The notes: generated from the sequence alone by a model not told the origin. A DNA stretch of 64,000 nucleotides from Euzebyella marina (GCF_014855515.1 NZ_JACYFK010000001.1:1798001-1862000); one strand, 5' to 3'; shown: positions 41,970 to 52,303, counted from the first letter of the stretch. Numbers and translations: made by a program.

Positions 41970-44720
41970 ATGAAAAAGAAAATTTTCAAGATAGTAGGTA
42001 TAGTAGTGGTGTTGATTATTGCGCTGCTGATTGCAATCCCATTTTTTTTAGAGGCCAAAATTGGCGATATTATTAAGAACAATGTCAATAACAACCTCAA
42101 TGCCACCTTAGACTTTGAGGAGGCTGACTTAAGTCTTATAAAAAGCTTTCCTAATGCCGAAGTTGGGTTGAAAAAGGTAACCCTCATTAATAAGGCTCCT
42201 TTTGAGGGCGACACTCTTTTTGCTTCAGACCAAGTGGCTTTAAAAATGGGTCTAGGTGAACTTTTTAAAGGAGCCGGTGAGCCTATTGGCATTAGGAGCC
42301 TTACCATTGATGGGGCTTTGTTGAATATGACCATTGATGAGCAAGAGAATGCCAGTTTTGACATTGCCAAAGAGGATACCAGTACCCCTGAAACCTCACA
42401 AACTAGCAGTACCGAAGGTTTTAGTTTCGATATGCAATCTTACGAAATTTCGAATGCCAAAATCGTTTATAATGACCGAGCGGCCGGTATGAAGTTGGTA
42501 ATAGAAGAGATGCAGCATAAGGGCAATGGTGATTTGTCTTTAACCACTTCTGAACTGCAGACCAACACCAATGCGCTGGTCTCATTTGAAATGGATAGTA
42601 CCAATTATCTCAATAGGAATAAAGTGCAACTCGATGCGCTAGTGGGTATAGATTTGAATGAGAATAAATATTCTTTTCTGAAAAATGAGGCATACGTTAA
42701 CCAATTGCCTTTGGTATTCGATGGCTTTGTGAAGGTCAACGAGAACAACCAAGAAATAGATATCAGCTTCAAGACACCATCCTCAGATTTTAAAAACTTT
42801 CTGGCGGTTATTCCTGAGACCTACAGTAAAAATATTGAGAACGTAAAAACTACAGGGAATTTTATTGTTGAAGGAGAGTTTAATGGTGTAGTAGATGAAG
42901 AGCATATACCCAAGTTCAACATTAAGATTAATTCTGAAAATGCTTCCTTCAAATACCCTGATTTGCCCAAATCGGTTCGAAATGTTTTTATTGATACCGA
43001 GATTATTAATACCTCCGGAATTGTAGAAGATACCCGAGTCGATATTGAAAGGTTGTCTTTTATGATTGATGAGGACAAGTTTAATATGAACGCCAAGATT
43101 AGCGAATTGATGGGCAATACAAAAGTAGATGCCCATATAGATGGTAGAATGAACTTGGCAAACATTGAAAAGGCATATCCTGTCCCTCCTGGGTTGAATT
43201 TAAAGGGATTATTGGTGGCCGATGTCAATACGGCCTTCGATATGAATTCCATAGAAAAAAAGCAGTACGCCAATACTAAGACCAACGGAAATCTTAAACT
43301 AAGCGATTTTGAGTATAAGTCTGAAGAAATTCCTAACCCCGTAAAGCTCAAAACCACTCAAATGACCTTCAATCCGAAAACGGTTACATTGAACGAATTG
43401 AGCGGTAGTACAGGAAAAACTGATTTCAGCGCAACGGGTACCATCAATAATTTATTGGGCTTCATGTTCAATGATGAAATGGTAGAAGGTAATTTTAATT
43501 TGACTTCCAACACGTTTGCTTTAAACGATTTTATGGTCGAAGAGGAAAGTGCTGAAGATAATTCCGGCTCCGAAGATGAAAAAGGTACTTCGAAAGGCTC
43601 GACGACCGAAGAGAAAATTAAGATTCCTTCATTTTTAGATGCGACCATCAATGCATCGGCAAACACCGTATTGTACGATAATTTGACGCTCAAAGATGTA
43701 AAAGGCACGCTACGAATTAAAGATGAGAAGGCGACTCTTTCAAATATGACATCATCGATTTTTGATGGTAAAATGGCTTTCAATGGTGAAGTTTCTACTA
43801 AAGAAGAAACGCCTTCTTTCGCCATGAAGCTCGATATGCAAAAACTGGAGATAGCCGAAACCTTTCAATCATTGGAGCTTTTTAAATCTTTGGCCCCAAT
43901 AGCCCAGATATTACAGGGTAAACTCGATTCTGATATACAACTCTCGGGTAAGCTTACTGATGATTTGCTACCTGACCTTCTAACGTTAAGTGGTAACATT
44001 TTGGCCAATGTAATGACTCGTGAAATCAATTCGGAAAAGGCTCCATTATTATCGGCCTTGGATGGTAAACTGGATTTTATCGATTTACAAAAGCTCAATC
44101 TTGACGAATTAAAGACCAAATTGTCATTTGAAAATGGGTTAGTGAACGTAAAACCTTTCACACTTAAGTATAAAGATATTGCCATTAATGTAGATGGTAA
44201 CCATTCGTTCGATAGAAAGTTGAACTATAAGGCTGTGATGGAAGTTCCAGCAAAGTATTTGGGCAAAGAGGTAAACAAATTGATTGCTGAAATCGATGAT
44301 AGTAGTCTACAAAATTTGACTGTTCCGGTGGTAGCGAATATTGGTGGTAATTATTCAAGTCCGAACGTGAGTACCGATTTGACGGCCGGTATCAAATCGT
44401 TGACCAATCAATTGGTTGAAATTCAGAAGCAAAAATTGATCAATAAAGGTAAAGACAAGGCCAAAGATTTAATAGGTAAGGTGCTTAATAAAAATAAAAG
44501 CAAAACTGATTCTGCTAAGGCCGCGAATACGAAAGAAGATGTGAAGAATGTGATTGGGGGTATTCTTGGAGGCGCCAAAAAAGATACGGTCAACGAGGCT
44601 GCCACAGATACCGTCAAGAAAACGGATGAAGATGTGGTTAAAGAAAAAGCCAAGAATATTTTGGGAGGTCTGTTAGGTGGTAAAAAGAAAGAGACGGACC
44701 AAAAGTCTTCGGGCAATTAA
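41970..44720 (+). CDS. AsmA-family envelope protein
   Basis: Large inner-membrane-anchored periplasmic protein of the AsmA/TamB/YicH superfamily, thought to move phospholipids between membranes or affect outer-membrane assembly. The 916-residue protein has one N-terminal membrane segment (IFKIVGIVVVLIIALLIAIPFF), then long beta-rich repeats including an AsmA-like start (LIKSFPNAEVGLKKVTLIN) and a C-terminal AsmA domain (LSGNILANVMTREINSEKAPLLSALDG). The last 100 residues are rich in Lys, Ala and Thr and end with two GGLLGGKK/GGILGGAKK-like repeats, probably disordered. It is convergent with the next gene after 21 bases. Confidence 0.9.
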   Translation: MKKKIFKIVGIVVVLIIALLIAIPFFLEAKIGDIIKNNVNNNLNATLDFEEADLSLIKSFPNAEVGLKKVTLINKAPFEGDTLFASDQVALKMGLGELFKGAGEPIGIRSLTIDGALLNMTIDEQENASFDIAKEDTSTPETSQTSSTEGFSFDMQSYEISNAKIVYNDRAAGMKLVIEEMQHKGNGDLSLTTSELQTNTNALVSFEMDSTNYLNRNKVQLDALVGIDLNENKYSFLKNEAYVNQLPLVFDGFVKVNENNQEIDISFKTPSSDFKNFLAVIPETYSKNIENVKTTGNFIVEGEFNGVVDEEHIPKFNIKINSENASFKYPDLPKSVRNVFIDTEIINTSGIVEDTRVDIERLSFMIDEDKFNMNAKISELMGNTKVDAHIDGRMNLANIEKAYPVPPGLNLKGLLVADVNTAFDMNSIEKKQYANTKTNGNLKLSDFEYKSEEIPNPVKLKTTQMTFNPKTVTLNELSGSTGKTDFSATGTINNLLGFMFNDEMVEGNFNLTSNTFALNDFMVEEESAEDNSGSEDEKGTSKGSTTEEKIKIPSFLDATINASANTVLYDNLTLKDVKGTLRIKDEKATLSNMTSSIFDGKMAFNGEVSTKEETPSFAMKLDMQKLEIAETFQSLELFKSLAPIAQILQGKLDSDIQLSGKLTDDLLPDLLTLSGNILANVMTREINSEKAPLLSALDGKLDFIDLQKLNLDELKTKLSFENGLVNVKPFTLKYKDIAINVDGNHSFDRKLNYKAVMEVPAKYLGKEVNKLIAEIDDSSLQNLTVPVVANIGGNYSSPNVSTDLTAGIKSLTNQLVEIQKQKLINKGKDKAKDLIGKVLNKNKSKTDSAKAANTKEDVKNVIGGILGGAKKDTVNEAATDTVKKTDEDVVKEKAKNILGGLLGGKKKETDQKSSGN

Positions 44721-44741
44721 AATGATTCCTTAAATCCGGCT

Positions 44742-45998
44742 TTAACCAGTCTTTGCCAAAGTTTTAATGCCATCGATGAATTGGTCGAGTTCATCTGTAG
44801 TGGTAAAAACATTGGGGCTGATTCTGCAGCCATGAACATTGGCGCCATCTACCGCTACAGTGAATATTTTGAAATCTTCCATGAGTCGGTCGGCTAATTC
44901 TTTGGGCGTCATATTGGCGAGGCCCACATTGGCAATTCCGCAGCTGCGCTCAAGATCCACAGGTGTATTTACTATCACATTTTTTAATGGTCGAATGGTA
45001 TCACTCCAATAACGTTGCAAATATCTTAAGCGGTCTTCTTTACGTTTCATGCCAATTTGCTCGTGGTAATCTATGGCATCGTTAATAGTTAAATCGGTAT
45101 GGACGGGGTGCGTGCCTGTATGGTTCAGTCTGCCGATGTCGTCGGGTTCGCGGTCATGCTCTGCCAAGAGGGGCCATATTTTTGCAATTTTGCTTTTTGA
45201 AACATACAAGAAGCCAGCACCGAGTGGCGCGGCCAACCATTTGTGAAGACTCGTGCCATAATAATCACAGCCGAGGTCATCAATATCAACTTCAAAATGC
45301 CCGATGCAATGTGCTCCGTCAACCAAGACCTCTACTCCTTTTTGATGTGCCATGGCACATATTTTTTTAATAGGAAGAATGTGCCCCGTTATGTTAATCA
45401 TGTGACTTACAAAAATTAACTTGGTCTTTGGTGTGATAGCTTCTTCATAAAGTCTTATAATTTCCTCATCGGATTTAGGATGATTGGGAACAGAAACCAG
45501 CTTATTGTTGATTCCGTAGCGTTTTGAAGCTAATTTGAACTGCTCAAGCATGGCTCCATAATCTTGTTCCGCCATTATAGCCTCATCTCCCTTTTTCCAA
45601 GGATATCCTGCGATAATTAGGTCAAGAGATTCTGTGGCATTCCGAGTAATGATAAGTTCATCAGGTGCGCAATTGACCAGATTGGCCAATCGCTTGGCAG
45701 CATTTTTTTTATTGTCCCATTGAACGGTACGCATGTAATAAGAGCCTTCGTAATTAACCATTCGCATGTGCCCTTGAAGTTTTTCTAGGGTAGGTCGCGG
45801 AATGATATTGTAGTAGCCGCTCTCAAGATTGATATAATCGGGTTTCAGGTCATAGTCTGAACGGATGTTCATCCAAAAATCATCGGAAACTGTTCTGGTG
45901 TGAAAGGATTTCGGGTGATTACCAAGAGTGGTATTTGGTAGAAGGGGTACCGAAATAGCCAATTGGCCAAATCTTTTTATAAAAGTTCTTTTGTTCAT
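44742..45998 (-). CDS. class V aminotransferase-like PLP enzyme with export signal
   Basis: PLP-dependent enzyme of the cysteine desulfurase/isopenicillin-N-epimerase-like fold. The 418-residue protein carries the cofactor lysine Lys253 in TSLHKWLAAPLGAGF, an Asp227-Gly-Ala-His230 PLP-contact motif, and RNATESLDLII for phosphate binding. The N-terminus (KRTFIKRFGQLAISVPLLP) looks like a Tat-type or Sec signal, so the folded, cofactor-loaded enzyme may be exported. No active-site cysteine loop of a true desulfurase is obvious, and no Fe-S genes are nearby. The reaction is unknown. It ends 21 bases from the convergent AsmA-like gene. Confidence 0.88.
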   Translation of the reverse strand: MNKRTFIKRFGQLAISVPLLPNTTLGNHPKSFHTRTVSDDFWMNIRSDYDLKPDYINLESGYYNIIPRPTLEKLQGHMRMVNYEGSYYMRTVQWDNKKNAAKRLANLVNCAPDELIITRNATESLDLIIAGYPWKKGDEAIMAEQDYGAMLEQFKLASKRYGINNKLVSVPNHPKSDEEIIRLYEEAITPKTKLIFVSHMINITGHILPIKKICAMAHQKGVEVLVDGAHCIGHFEVDIDDLGCDYYGTSLHKWLAAPLGAGFLYVSKSKIAKIWPLLAEHDREPDDIGRLNHTGTHPVHTDLTINDAIDYHEQIGMKRKEDRLRYLQRYWSDTIRPLKNVIVNTPVDLERSCGIANVGLANMTPKELADRLMEDFKIFTVAVDGANVHGCRISPNVFTTTDELDQFIDGIKTLAKTG

Positions 45999-46189
45999 GG
46001 GAGGGAGGTTATCTCTACATAAGGTAAGATTTAATTATCTGAAATTGATGAGTTTATAGAAGGATTTAAGAATGAGAAAAAAATAGAATGCTAAAATGAC
46101 AATAGTTGGTCGAAGCGAGGATGGAATTAGGAAAATCTTAAAGTAAAGGAAGATGAAAGCCTTGGCCTATAATGACCCATTTAGTGTAC

Positions 46190-46894
46190 TTAAGATTCTT
46201 TTCTCTTTTTGTCCCACCAAATGTAGGCTAAGAAAAGTGCTAAACTGGCCAAAGAACCCCAAAGTAGGCCTGTTTTCAAGTTATCGCTATTTTTTCCTAG
46301 AAGGGCGATAAAAAATATGAGAGGGGCTATACCTATCAAAGTGGCTCCTATAAACTTCCAATAGCCCATTTTTAAAATTCCCCCGACAAAACTGATTGCA
46401 TCATTTGATAAAAAGGGATTGAGCCTAGTGATGATTACTGCCCAAAATCCGTAATCATCCAAAAACTTTTCAACCTTTTTCTCCGATTTATGGCCGATGA
46501 TTTTCTCCACTCGACCTTGCCCCAATAAACTGCCGATAAAGTAGCCCACACTCGAAGCGCAGAAAACGGAGGCGAAAACTATTAAACTGCCCCAAATAGG
46601 CCCGTAGGCAATAATGGAAACAACCATGAGCATAATGGAGGGGATGACAATTAAAAACATCTGTGCAATCATCGCTAAGATTAGAACCAACGGACCCCAA
46701 GCACCAAATTTTTCGACCCAGCTTTTGGTTTTTTCATTATCCCCACTTTTCAAGACGGCCCATGCCTCATCGAAAAATTGCTGAATCGAGGGAACGGTAA
46801 AATAACCTACCACCAATAGACCCAAAATGGCCAACGAAACAATCGTTGGCCAGTTACTTTTTGAAGTGCTATTTTTAGTTGATGAAGCATTCAT
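46190..46894 (-). CDS. TVP38/TMEM64-family (VTT domain) membrane protein
   Basis: Integral inner-membrane protein of the DedA-related VTT family, implicated elsewhere in lipid movement. The 234-residue protein has about five membrane segments and the VTT core, including SVGYFIGSLLGQGRVEK, followed by GFWAVIITRLNPFLSNDAISFVGGI (arginine and proline of the re-entrant loop). It starts 15 bases after the stop of the reductase gene in the same direction, so the two form an operon. The physiological substrate is not known. Confidence 0.9.
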   Translation of the reverse strand: MNASSTKNSTSKSNWPTIVSLAILGLLVVGYFTVPSIQQFFDEAWAVLKSGDNEKTKSWVEKFGAWGPLVLILAMIAQMFLIVIPSIMLMVVSIIAYGPIWGSLIVFASVFCASSVGYFIGSLLGQGRVEKIIGHKSEKKVEKFLDDYGFWAVIITRLNPFLSNDAISFVGGILKMGYWKFIGATLIGIAPLIFFIALLGKNSDNLKTGLLWGSLASLALFLAYIWWDKKRKES

Positions 46895-46908
46895 TCACAA
46901 GCAAGTGC

Positions 46909-47904
46909 TTATATCTTTACAACCATTTTACCTTTATTCTTTCCTTCAAAAATATCGAGAAATGCTTGCGGAATGTTCTCGAAACCTTCGACAATCGTCT
47001 CTTCATGAGTTATTTTCCCCTCCTGTAACCATTGAGCCAATTGTTGAATGGCATTTCCAAATTCTTTCGCATGGTCTCTGACCAAGAAGCCCTGCATCAA
47101 TACCGTTTTTTTGACTAAAATACCTTCATGACGAGGGCCTGTCGGGGTTTGTTTCGCATTATATAAAGAAATGGCCCCACAGTTAATGACCCTTCCGTTC
47201 TTATTGATGTTGTTGAGGGCCGCATCTAAAATCTCTCCGCCCACATTGTCATAATAAACATCAACACCGTTTGGGCAAGCTTCGGCCACGGCCGCGATCA
47301 TATCATCTGTCTTTTTGTAATTGATGCCCTCGTCAAAACCAAACTTGTCTTTCATCAGGTCTAATTTTTCATCGCTGCCGGCAATACCGACAACCCTGCA
47401 TCCCTTGATTTTTCCTATTTGACCCACGGTACTTCCCACGGCGCCAGAAGCTCCCGAAACCAAAAGGGTTTCACCTTCTTTAAGATCAGCTATTTTTTCG
47501 AGGCTGATATAGGCGGTAAGCCCAGTAAGCCCTAAAATTCCGAGATAGGCCGATAGAGACGCCTTCTTGGGGTCGACCTTGTTTAACCCGGTTCCTGCAG
47601 ATGTTTGAAACTCTTTCCATTTAAGCATGCCAAAGACGAAATCTCCTTTAGCAAAATTTGAATTTTTAGAATCCATTACTTCCGCAACTACCGTTGATTC
47701 CATTGGAGCATTAAGCTCGAAAGGAGGGATGTATGACTCTTCATCGTTCATTCTTCCCCTTAAATAAGGGTCGACGGAAATATACTTTGACTGAAGTAAA
47801 ATTTCACCATCCTCGATTTTGGGTTGCGGCTCTTCCGTAAATTTGAAATCGCTTAGTTGAGGTTTTCCAGTGGGCCTATTAACTAAATTGATGACATTGT
47901 TCAT
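46909..47904 (-). CDS. NADP-dependent MDR-family reductase (prostaglandin/2-alkenal reductase-like)
   Basis: Predicted cytoplasmic reductase of alpha,beta-unsaturated aldehydes or ketones, from the medium-chain dehydrogenase family without zinc (similar to CurA/PTGR). I choose the Met at 47904, giving 331 residues that begin NNVINLVNRPTGKP as in relatives; upstream Met codons at 47910 and 47943 add a leader. The NADPH-binding Rossmann motif is SGASGAVGSTVGQIGK. Typical flanking stretches are SVDPYLRGRMND and YYDNVGGEILDA. It is in an operon with the TVP38-type membrane protein. It probably detoxifies reactive carbonyls. Confidence 0.92.
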   Translation of the reverse strand: MNNVINLVNRPTGKPQLSDFKFTEEPQPKIEDGEILLQSKYISVDPYLRGRMNDEESYIPPFELNAPMESTVVAEVMDSKNSNFAKGDFVFGMLKWKEFQTSAGTGLNKVDPKKASLSAYLGILGLTGLTAYISLEKIADLKEGETLLVSGASGAVGSTVGQIGKIKGCRVVGIAGSDEKLDLMKDKFGFDEGINYKKTDDMIAAVAEACPNGVDVYYDNVGGEILDAALNNINKNGRVINCGAISLYNAKQTPTGPRHEGILVKKTVLMQGFLVRDHAKEFGNAIQQLAQWLQEGKITHEETIVEGFENIPQAFLDIFEGKNKGKMVVKI

Positions 47905-48001
47905 AAACATGATTTTAGAATTGAGGTAATCAAATTTAGTCACCTCTTAAATTTTGCCTTAACTGGATAGATGATGATTTTGCCTGCGAAGGCCTAACTT
48001 A

Positions 48002-48796
48002 TTAGGCGATAGTCAGTGAAACATAATAACCTTCGCTACCTCTAACATTAAAAACAGTATTGTCTTCAAATATGAAATATTGTCCTTTAATACCTTTTAA
48101 AACTCCTTTGTACGAAGGTGTTTTATCTAAATTAAGGCTTTTAACCTTCTTTGGGTACTGTAGTACAGGAAAGTTAAGATTGGTCTCTGAATTAGATGCA
48201 ATAAAATATTCCTGAGCTTCTTCGGGTATGTAGGTTCTTAGCTTGTTTCGCCATTCGACCAAATCTTCGTCTTCTACGTCATTGGTAAGCATTTTACGCC
48301 AATTTGTTTTGTCGGCAATATGATCTTTGAGGGCAACTTCAGTGATTCCGGCCAAATATCTATTGGGTACTTCTACTATTTCAATAGCTTCATGGGCACC
48401 TTGGTCGATCCACCTCGTTGGTACTTGCGATTTTCTGGTAACGCCCACTTTGATGTTGCTGGAGTTAGCCAAATAAACAATGTGTGGCTGTAGCTGTGCC
48501 TTTTTTTCATACTCGAGATCTCGGTCTTCTTGGTCTAAATGTGCCGTGCTTAATTCTGGTTTCATGATCCAATCGCCAGCCGCAGGTGTTTCGTAAAAGC
48601 AAGTTTTACAGAAGCCTTGTCGATAAATAGGCCTGTCTTGCCCGCAATTAAGACATTGATATTTAATAAAATCGATTTGCAGTGTTTTGTCAAGAATTTG
48701 ATTTACATTGAGAAAATCGTTCTCAAAAAGCATAAAATATTGGATCGGATCTCCGGGTTCGGTTTGCATTTTTCGTAATACGCCTTCGTACTGCAT
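48002..48796 (-). CDS. DUF2797 protein (zinc-finger, unknown function)
   Basis: Member of the DUF2797 family. The 264-residue protein has a four-cysteine putative zinc site (CLNCGQ ... FCKTCF, about 48-68), then a core HIVYLANSSNIKVGVTRKSQ and TRWIDQGAHEAIEI, which resembles the GIY-YIG-like fold of this family. There is no signal peptide or membrane segment. It is divergent from the GH3-family gene, with 67 bases between start codons. The family is widespread in Bacteroidota and actinobacteria, with no established function. Confidence 0.88.
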   Translation of the reverse strand: MQYEGVLRKMQTEPGDPIQYFMLFENDFLNVNQILDKTLQIDFIKYQCLNCGQDRPIYRQGFCKTCFYETPAAGDWIMKPELSTAHLDQEDRDLEYEKKAQLQPHIVYLANSSNIKVGVTRKSQVPTRWIDQGAHEAIEIVEVPNRYLAGITEVALKDHIADKTNWRKMLTNDVEDEDLVEWRNKLRTYIPEEAQEYFIASNSETNLNFPVLQYPKKVKSLNLDKTPSYKGVLKGIKGQYFIFEDNTVFNVRGSEGYYVSLTIA

Positions 48797-48863
48797 AAAA
48801 GATTTTTCGATTTGAATATGATAACTAATAAAGCTAATTTTAGCAGGTTAAAGATACCTAAAA

Positions 48864-50378
48864 ATGCCGATTCCGCTTTTTAATTCCATTGCATCGTGGC
48901 TGCTCAAAAAAAGATATCATCAAATAGAACTTTTTTTGAAATACCCGGCCGAAGTTCAAGAAGAGGTGCTTGATCAGTTGCTTGAAATAGCGGAGGATAC
49001 CGAAATCGGAAAGAAGTATGACTTTCAGTCGATTGAAGATTATAAGACTTTTAAAAATCGCCTTCCTATAGTCACTTATGAAGAGGTTGAGCCCTTAATA
49101 GAGCGTACAAGAAGAGGTGAGCAGAACCTCTTTTGGCCCACGTCGATTAAATGGTTTGCCAAAAGTAGTGGTACGACCAATGCGAAAAGTAAGTTCATTC
49201 CGGTAAGTACCGAAGCTTTGGAAGATTGCCATTATAAATCGGGCAAAGATCTTCTGTGTCTCTACCTTAACAATAATGAAGATTCCCAATTGTTCACCGG
49301 CAAAAGTTTACGGCTTGGTGGTAGTAAAGAGTTGTATCAAGATAACGGTTCCGTTTTTGGTGATTTGTCGGCCATTCTCATCGATAATATGCCCTTATGG
49401 GCCGAATTTAGTAGTACACCAAGTAATAAGGTGTCTTTGATGAGCGAATGGGAAAGTAAGCTAAAGGCAATTATTAAAGAAAGTACCCAAGAAAATGTCA
49501 CGAGCTTGGCAGGTGTTCCCTCATGGATGCTGGTCTTGCTCAACAATGTGATTCAAGAAACCGGTAAAGACCATCTATTTCAAGTTTGGGAAAATTTAGA
49601 GGTTTATTTTCATGGAGGCGTCAATTTTAGCCCTTACAAAGACCAGTATAAAAAGTTGCTGCCACGCAAGAGTTTCAAGTATTACGAAATCTATAATGCT
49701 TCAGAAGGTTTCTTCGCCATTCAAGACAGAAATGGGGCCGATGACCTACTTCTGATGCTCGACTATGGTATTTTCTATGAATTTATACCTATGGATGTTT
49801 ACGGTACCGAACAACAGGAGGCCATACCTTTATGGGAAGTTAAAATCAATGTAAATTATGCTATCATAATTACCACTAATGCTGGTTTATGGCGTTACAA
49901 GATTGGGGACACAGTTCGGTTTACTTCCATCAGCCCTTATCGAATTAAAATTACAGGTCGTACGAAGCACCATATAAATGTTTTCGGTGAAGAACTTATT
50001 ATAGAAAATGCCGAGGAAGCACTAAAAAGTATTTGTAAAAAAACCGGTGCGGAAATCAAGGATTATACGGCCGGACCTGTTTTTATGGATGGGAATGAAA
50101 AAGGGGCCCATGAATGGATAATCGAATTCAGAACGCCCCCAAAAGATCTAGCTTATTTTACCGAGTTTTTAGACAATGCCTTAAAATCTTTAAACTCTGA
50201 TTACGAGGCAAAGCGGTATAATAACATTACTCTCAAGAGCCCTAAAGTACATATGGCGAGAGAAAACCTTTTCTATGATTGGTTGAAGGCAAAAGACAAG
50301 CTGGGTGGTCAGCATAAGATTCCCCGATTGTCAAATAAGCGTGACTATATCGAAGAATTGCTTCACATGAACAAATAA
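48864..50378 (+). CDS. GH3-family acyl-adenylating enzyme
   Basis: Homologue of plant GH3 (auxin-responsive) proteins, the ANL-type enzymes that adenylate a carboxylic acid and join it to an amino acid. The 504-residue length fits bacterial members. The family stretches are FAKSSGTTNAKSKFIPVS (ATP P-loop-like motif), NASEGFFAIQD, and LWRYKIGDTVRFT followed by the ISPYRIKITGRTKHHINVFGEE region. A roughly 100-residue C-terminal domain completes the fold. The bacterial substrate is unknown. It is followed after 73 bases by a small alpha/beta-hydrolase in the same direction. Confidence 0.92.
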   Translation: MPIPLFNSIASWLLKKRYHQIELFLKYPAEVQEEVLDQLLEIAEDTEIGKKYDFQSIEDYKTFKNRLPIVTYEEVEPLIERTRRGEQNLFWPTSIKWFAKSSGTTNAKSKFIPVSTEALEDCHYKSGKDLLCLYLNNNEDSQLFTGKSLRLGGSKELYQDNGSVFGDLSAILIDNMPLWAEFSSTPSNKVSLMSEWESKLKAIIKESTQENVTSLAGVPSWMLVLLNNVIQETGKDHLFQVWENLEVYFHGGVNFSPYKDQYKKLLPRKSFKYYEIYNASEGFFAIQDRNGADDLLLMLDYGIFYEFIPMDVYGTEQQEAIPLWEVKINVNYAIIITTNAGLWRYKIGDTVRFTSISPYRIKITGRTKHHINVFGEELIIENAEEALKSICKKTGAEIKDYTAGPVFMDGNEKGAHEWIIEFRTPPKDLAYFTEFLDNALKSLNSDYEAKRYNNITLKSPKVHMARENLFYDWLKAKDKLGGQHKIPRLSNKRDYIEELLHMNK

Positions 50379-50451
50379 AAGAGGAAAATTGTCGTTTAAT
50401 ACTCAAATTGGATATTAAACTTAACCGACCGACATTTTAATCTAAAGAATT

Positions 50452-51021
50452 ATGGCAGAAAGACTTGTGATCATCTCCGACATGTGGGGTTCAAAAAAAG
50501 GACTTTGGATTACATCGTACTTAGGCTATCTTCAGCAATACTTTAATATTACTTTTTATGATAGCCAGCAGCTGGCAAATCTAAAACTTCCTGTAAATAC
50601 AGAAGAGAACATTCATAATGCCTTTATGAACGGGGGCATTGATACCGCTGTGGCGCATTTGTTAAAGAAAGAAAAAGAACCGGCCCATTACCTTTGCTTT
50701 AGTATTGGGGGTGCGATTGCTTGGAAAGCAGGTATTCAAGGTTTGCCAATGAAGTCTTTTTATGCAGTTTCTTCAACCCGCGTACGATCGGAAGACGAAA
50801 AGCCTAATTGTGAAATTCGGTTAATTTTTGGCGATAATGATATTTACAGACCAAAGACCGCTTGGTATGAAAAGATGAAAATAAACCCAGAACTTATTGA
50901 AGGGTTCGGTCATCATATGTACACCGATGATAAAATAATTCAAAAAGTCTGTCTAGACCTGTTGAATACGGTTACGCATAAAGCGGATAAATCAAATACA
51001 AAAAAGGAAAAAGCGGTTTAA
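50452..51021 (+). CDS. small alpha/beta-hydrolase-like protein
   Basis: Predicted cytoplasmic hydrolase of 189 residues. The nucleophile elbow is CFSIGGAIAWK (serine near residue 84), the acid is probably in LIFGDNDIYRP, and the base is in GFGHHMYTD. The fold lacks a large cap. The substrate is unknown. It may share a transcript with the preceding GH3-family gene, which adenylates acids, so a thioesterase or deacylase role is conceivable but not shown. The stop codon lies within an intrinsic terminator that also separates it from the convergent clpX. Confidence 0.78.
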   Translation: MAERLVIISDMWGSKKGLWITSYLGYLQQYFNITFYDSQQLANLKLPVNTEENIHNAFMNGGIDTAVAHLLKKEKEPAHYLCFSIGGAIAWKAGIQGLPMKSFYAVSSTRVRSEDEKPNCEIRLIFGDNDIYRPKTAWYEKMKINPELIEGFGHHMYTDDKIIQKVCLDLLNTVTHKADKSNTKKEKAV

Positions 51022-51035
51022 AAACCGCTTTTTTA
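51011..51035. terminator. bidirectional intrinsic terminator between hydrolase gene and clpX
   Basis: A 9-bp perfect stem (AAGCGGTTT with AAACCGCTT) has A-runs before and T-runs after it, so it can stop transcription from both directions. It overlaps the hydrolase stop codon and lies 33 bases past the clpX stop. Confidence 0.85.
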
Positions 51036-51067
51036 TTCCTATCTATTTTTTAAATACTCTTTAGAAG

Positions 51068-52303
51068 CTAAGAAACAGCCTTAAGTTTTTTAATGGTCTC
51101 ATGCGAGAGTTTATCTTCTGCGTAAGCTTTGGTAACCTTGAACTCGGTTTCTTCGTTACTAGGCATTTCGAACATGGCATCGGTAAAGATTGCCTCGCAT
51201 AAAGAGCGAAGACCTCTAGCGCCAAGTTTATATTCTATTGCTTTTTCAACGATATAATCTAAAGCCTGAGGAGTTATGGTGAACTCAATCTCATCCATAG
51301 AGAACAACTTCTCATATTGCTTGATTATAGCATTTTTAGGCTCAGTAAGAATTGCCCGAAGTGTTTTCGAATCTAGAGGATTCATATGCGTTAATACAGG
51401 AAGACGACCTATTATTTCAGGAATCAATCCGAATTCCTTCAAATCTTTTGGAATGATATACTGAAGAATATTGTCTTGATCTAAATTGTCATCTGTCTTC
51501 GCGGCACTGTACCCAATAGCTTGCATGTTCAAACGTTTTGAAATGGTACGTTCGATACCATCAAAAGCGCCTCCTGCAATAAAAAGAATATTTTCGGTAT
51601 TAACCTCGATAAACTTCTGGTCTGGGTGCTTACGCCCACCTTTTGGTGGTACGTTCACAACAGTGCCTTCAAGAAGTTTCAAAAGACCTTGTTGAACCCC
51701 TTCACCGGAAACATCTCGTGTTATGGAAGGGTTGTCGCTCTTTCTTGCAATCTTATCTATCTCATCTATAAAGACAATTCCTCTTTCTGCTTTTTCAAGA
51801 TTGTAATCGGCTGCTTGTAACAAGCGCGTTAAAATACTTTCAACATCTTCACCTACATAACCGGCTTCCGTTAATACTGTGGCATCAACGATAGCCAGCG
51901 GTACATTGAGCATTTTTGCAATGGTCTTGGCCATAAGTGTTTTACCGGTACCGGTCTGGCCGACCATGATAATATTACTCTTTTGAATTTCGATATCATC
52001 ATCATTGGACTTAGGTTGCAAAAGGCGTTTGTAGTGGTTGTAAACCGCAACCGACATTACCTTTTTGGTACGTTCTTGTCCAATAATAAAAGTGTCTAAA
52101 AAAGCCTTGATATCTTGAGGCTTCTTTAATGTTAGTTCAGAAGAAAGATCATTTGTTTTAGTCTGTCGTGACTCTTCTGCGACTATACCATGAGCTTGTT
52201 CAATACAACGGTCACAGATATGCGCATCTAGCCCTGCAATCAAAAGATTGGTCTCGGGCTTTTTTCTTCCACAAAACGAACATTCTAAATTTTCCTTTGC
52301 CAT
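51068..52303 (-). CDS. clpX: ATP-dependent Clp protease ATP-binding subunit ClpX
   Basis: AAA+ unfoldase that recognises tagged proteins and feeds them to ClpP. The 411-residue protein has the N-terminal zinc domain (Cys8, Cys11, Cys30, Cys33), Walker [13 protein letters not shown], Walker [13 protein letters not shown], the pore loop GYVGEDV, and the ClpP-contact IGF-like loop region, plus sensor 2 (LGARGLRSL). It is downstream of clpP by 97 bases in the conserved order tig-clpP-clpX. Confidence 0.98.
   Translation of the reverse strand: MAKENLECSFCGRKKPETNLLIAGLDAHICDRCIEQAHGIVAEESRQTKTNDLSSELTLKKPQDIKAFLDTFIIGQERTKKVMSVAVYNHYKRLLQPKSNDDDIEIQKSNIIMVGQTGTGKTLMAKTIAKMLNVPLAIVDATVLTEAGYVGEDVESILTRLLQAADYNLEKAERGIVFIDEIDKIARKSDNPSITRDVSGEGVQQGLLKLLEGTVVNVPPKGGRKHPDQKFIEVNTENILFIAGGAFDGIERTISKRLNMQAIGYSAAKTDDNLDQDNILQYIIPKDLKEFGLIPEIIGRLPVLTHMNPLDSKTLRAILTEPKNAIIKQYEKLFSMDEIEFTITPQALDYIVEKAIEYKLGARGLRSLCEAIFTDAMFEMPSNEETEFKVTKAYAEDKLSHETIKKLKAVS

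Noticed and set aside
42000-44720. Long reading frames on the minus strand opposite the AsmA-like gene
   Set aside because: They lack protein-like composition, signals or family motifs and mirror the codon pattern of the real gene.
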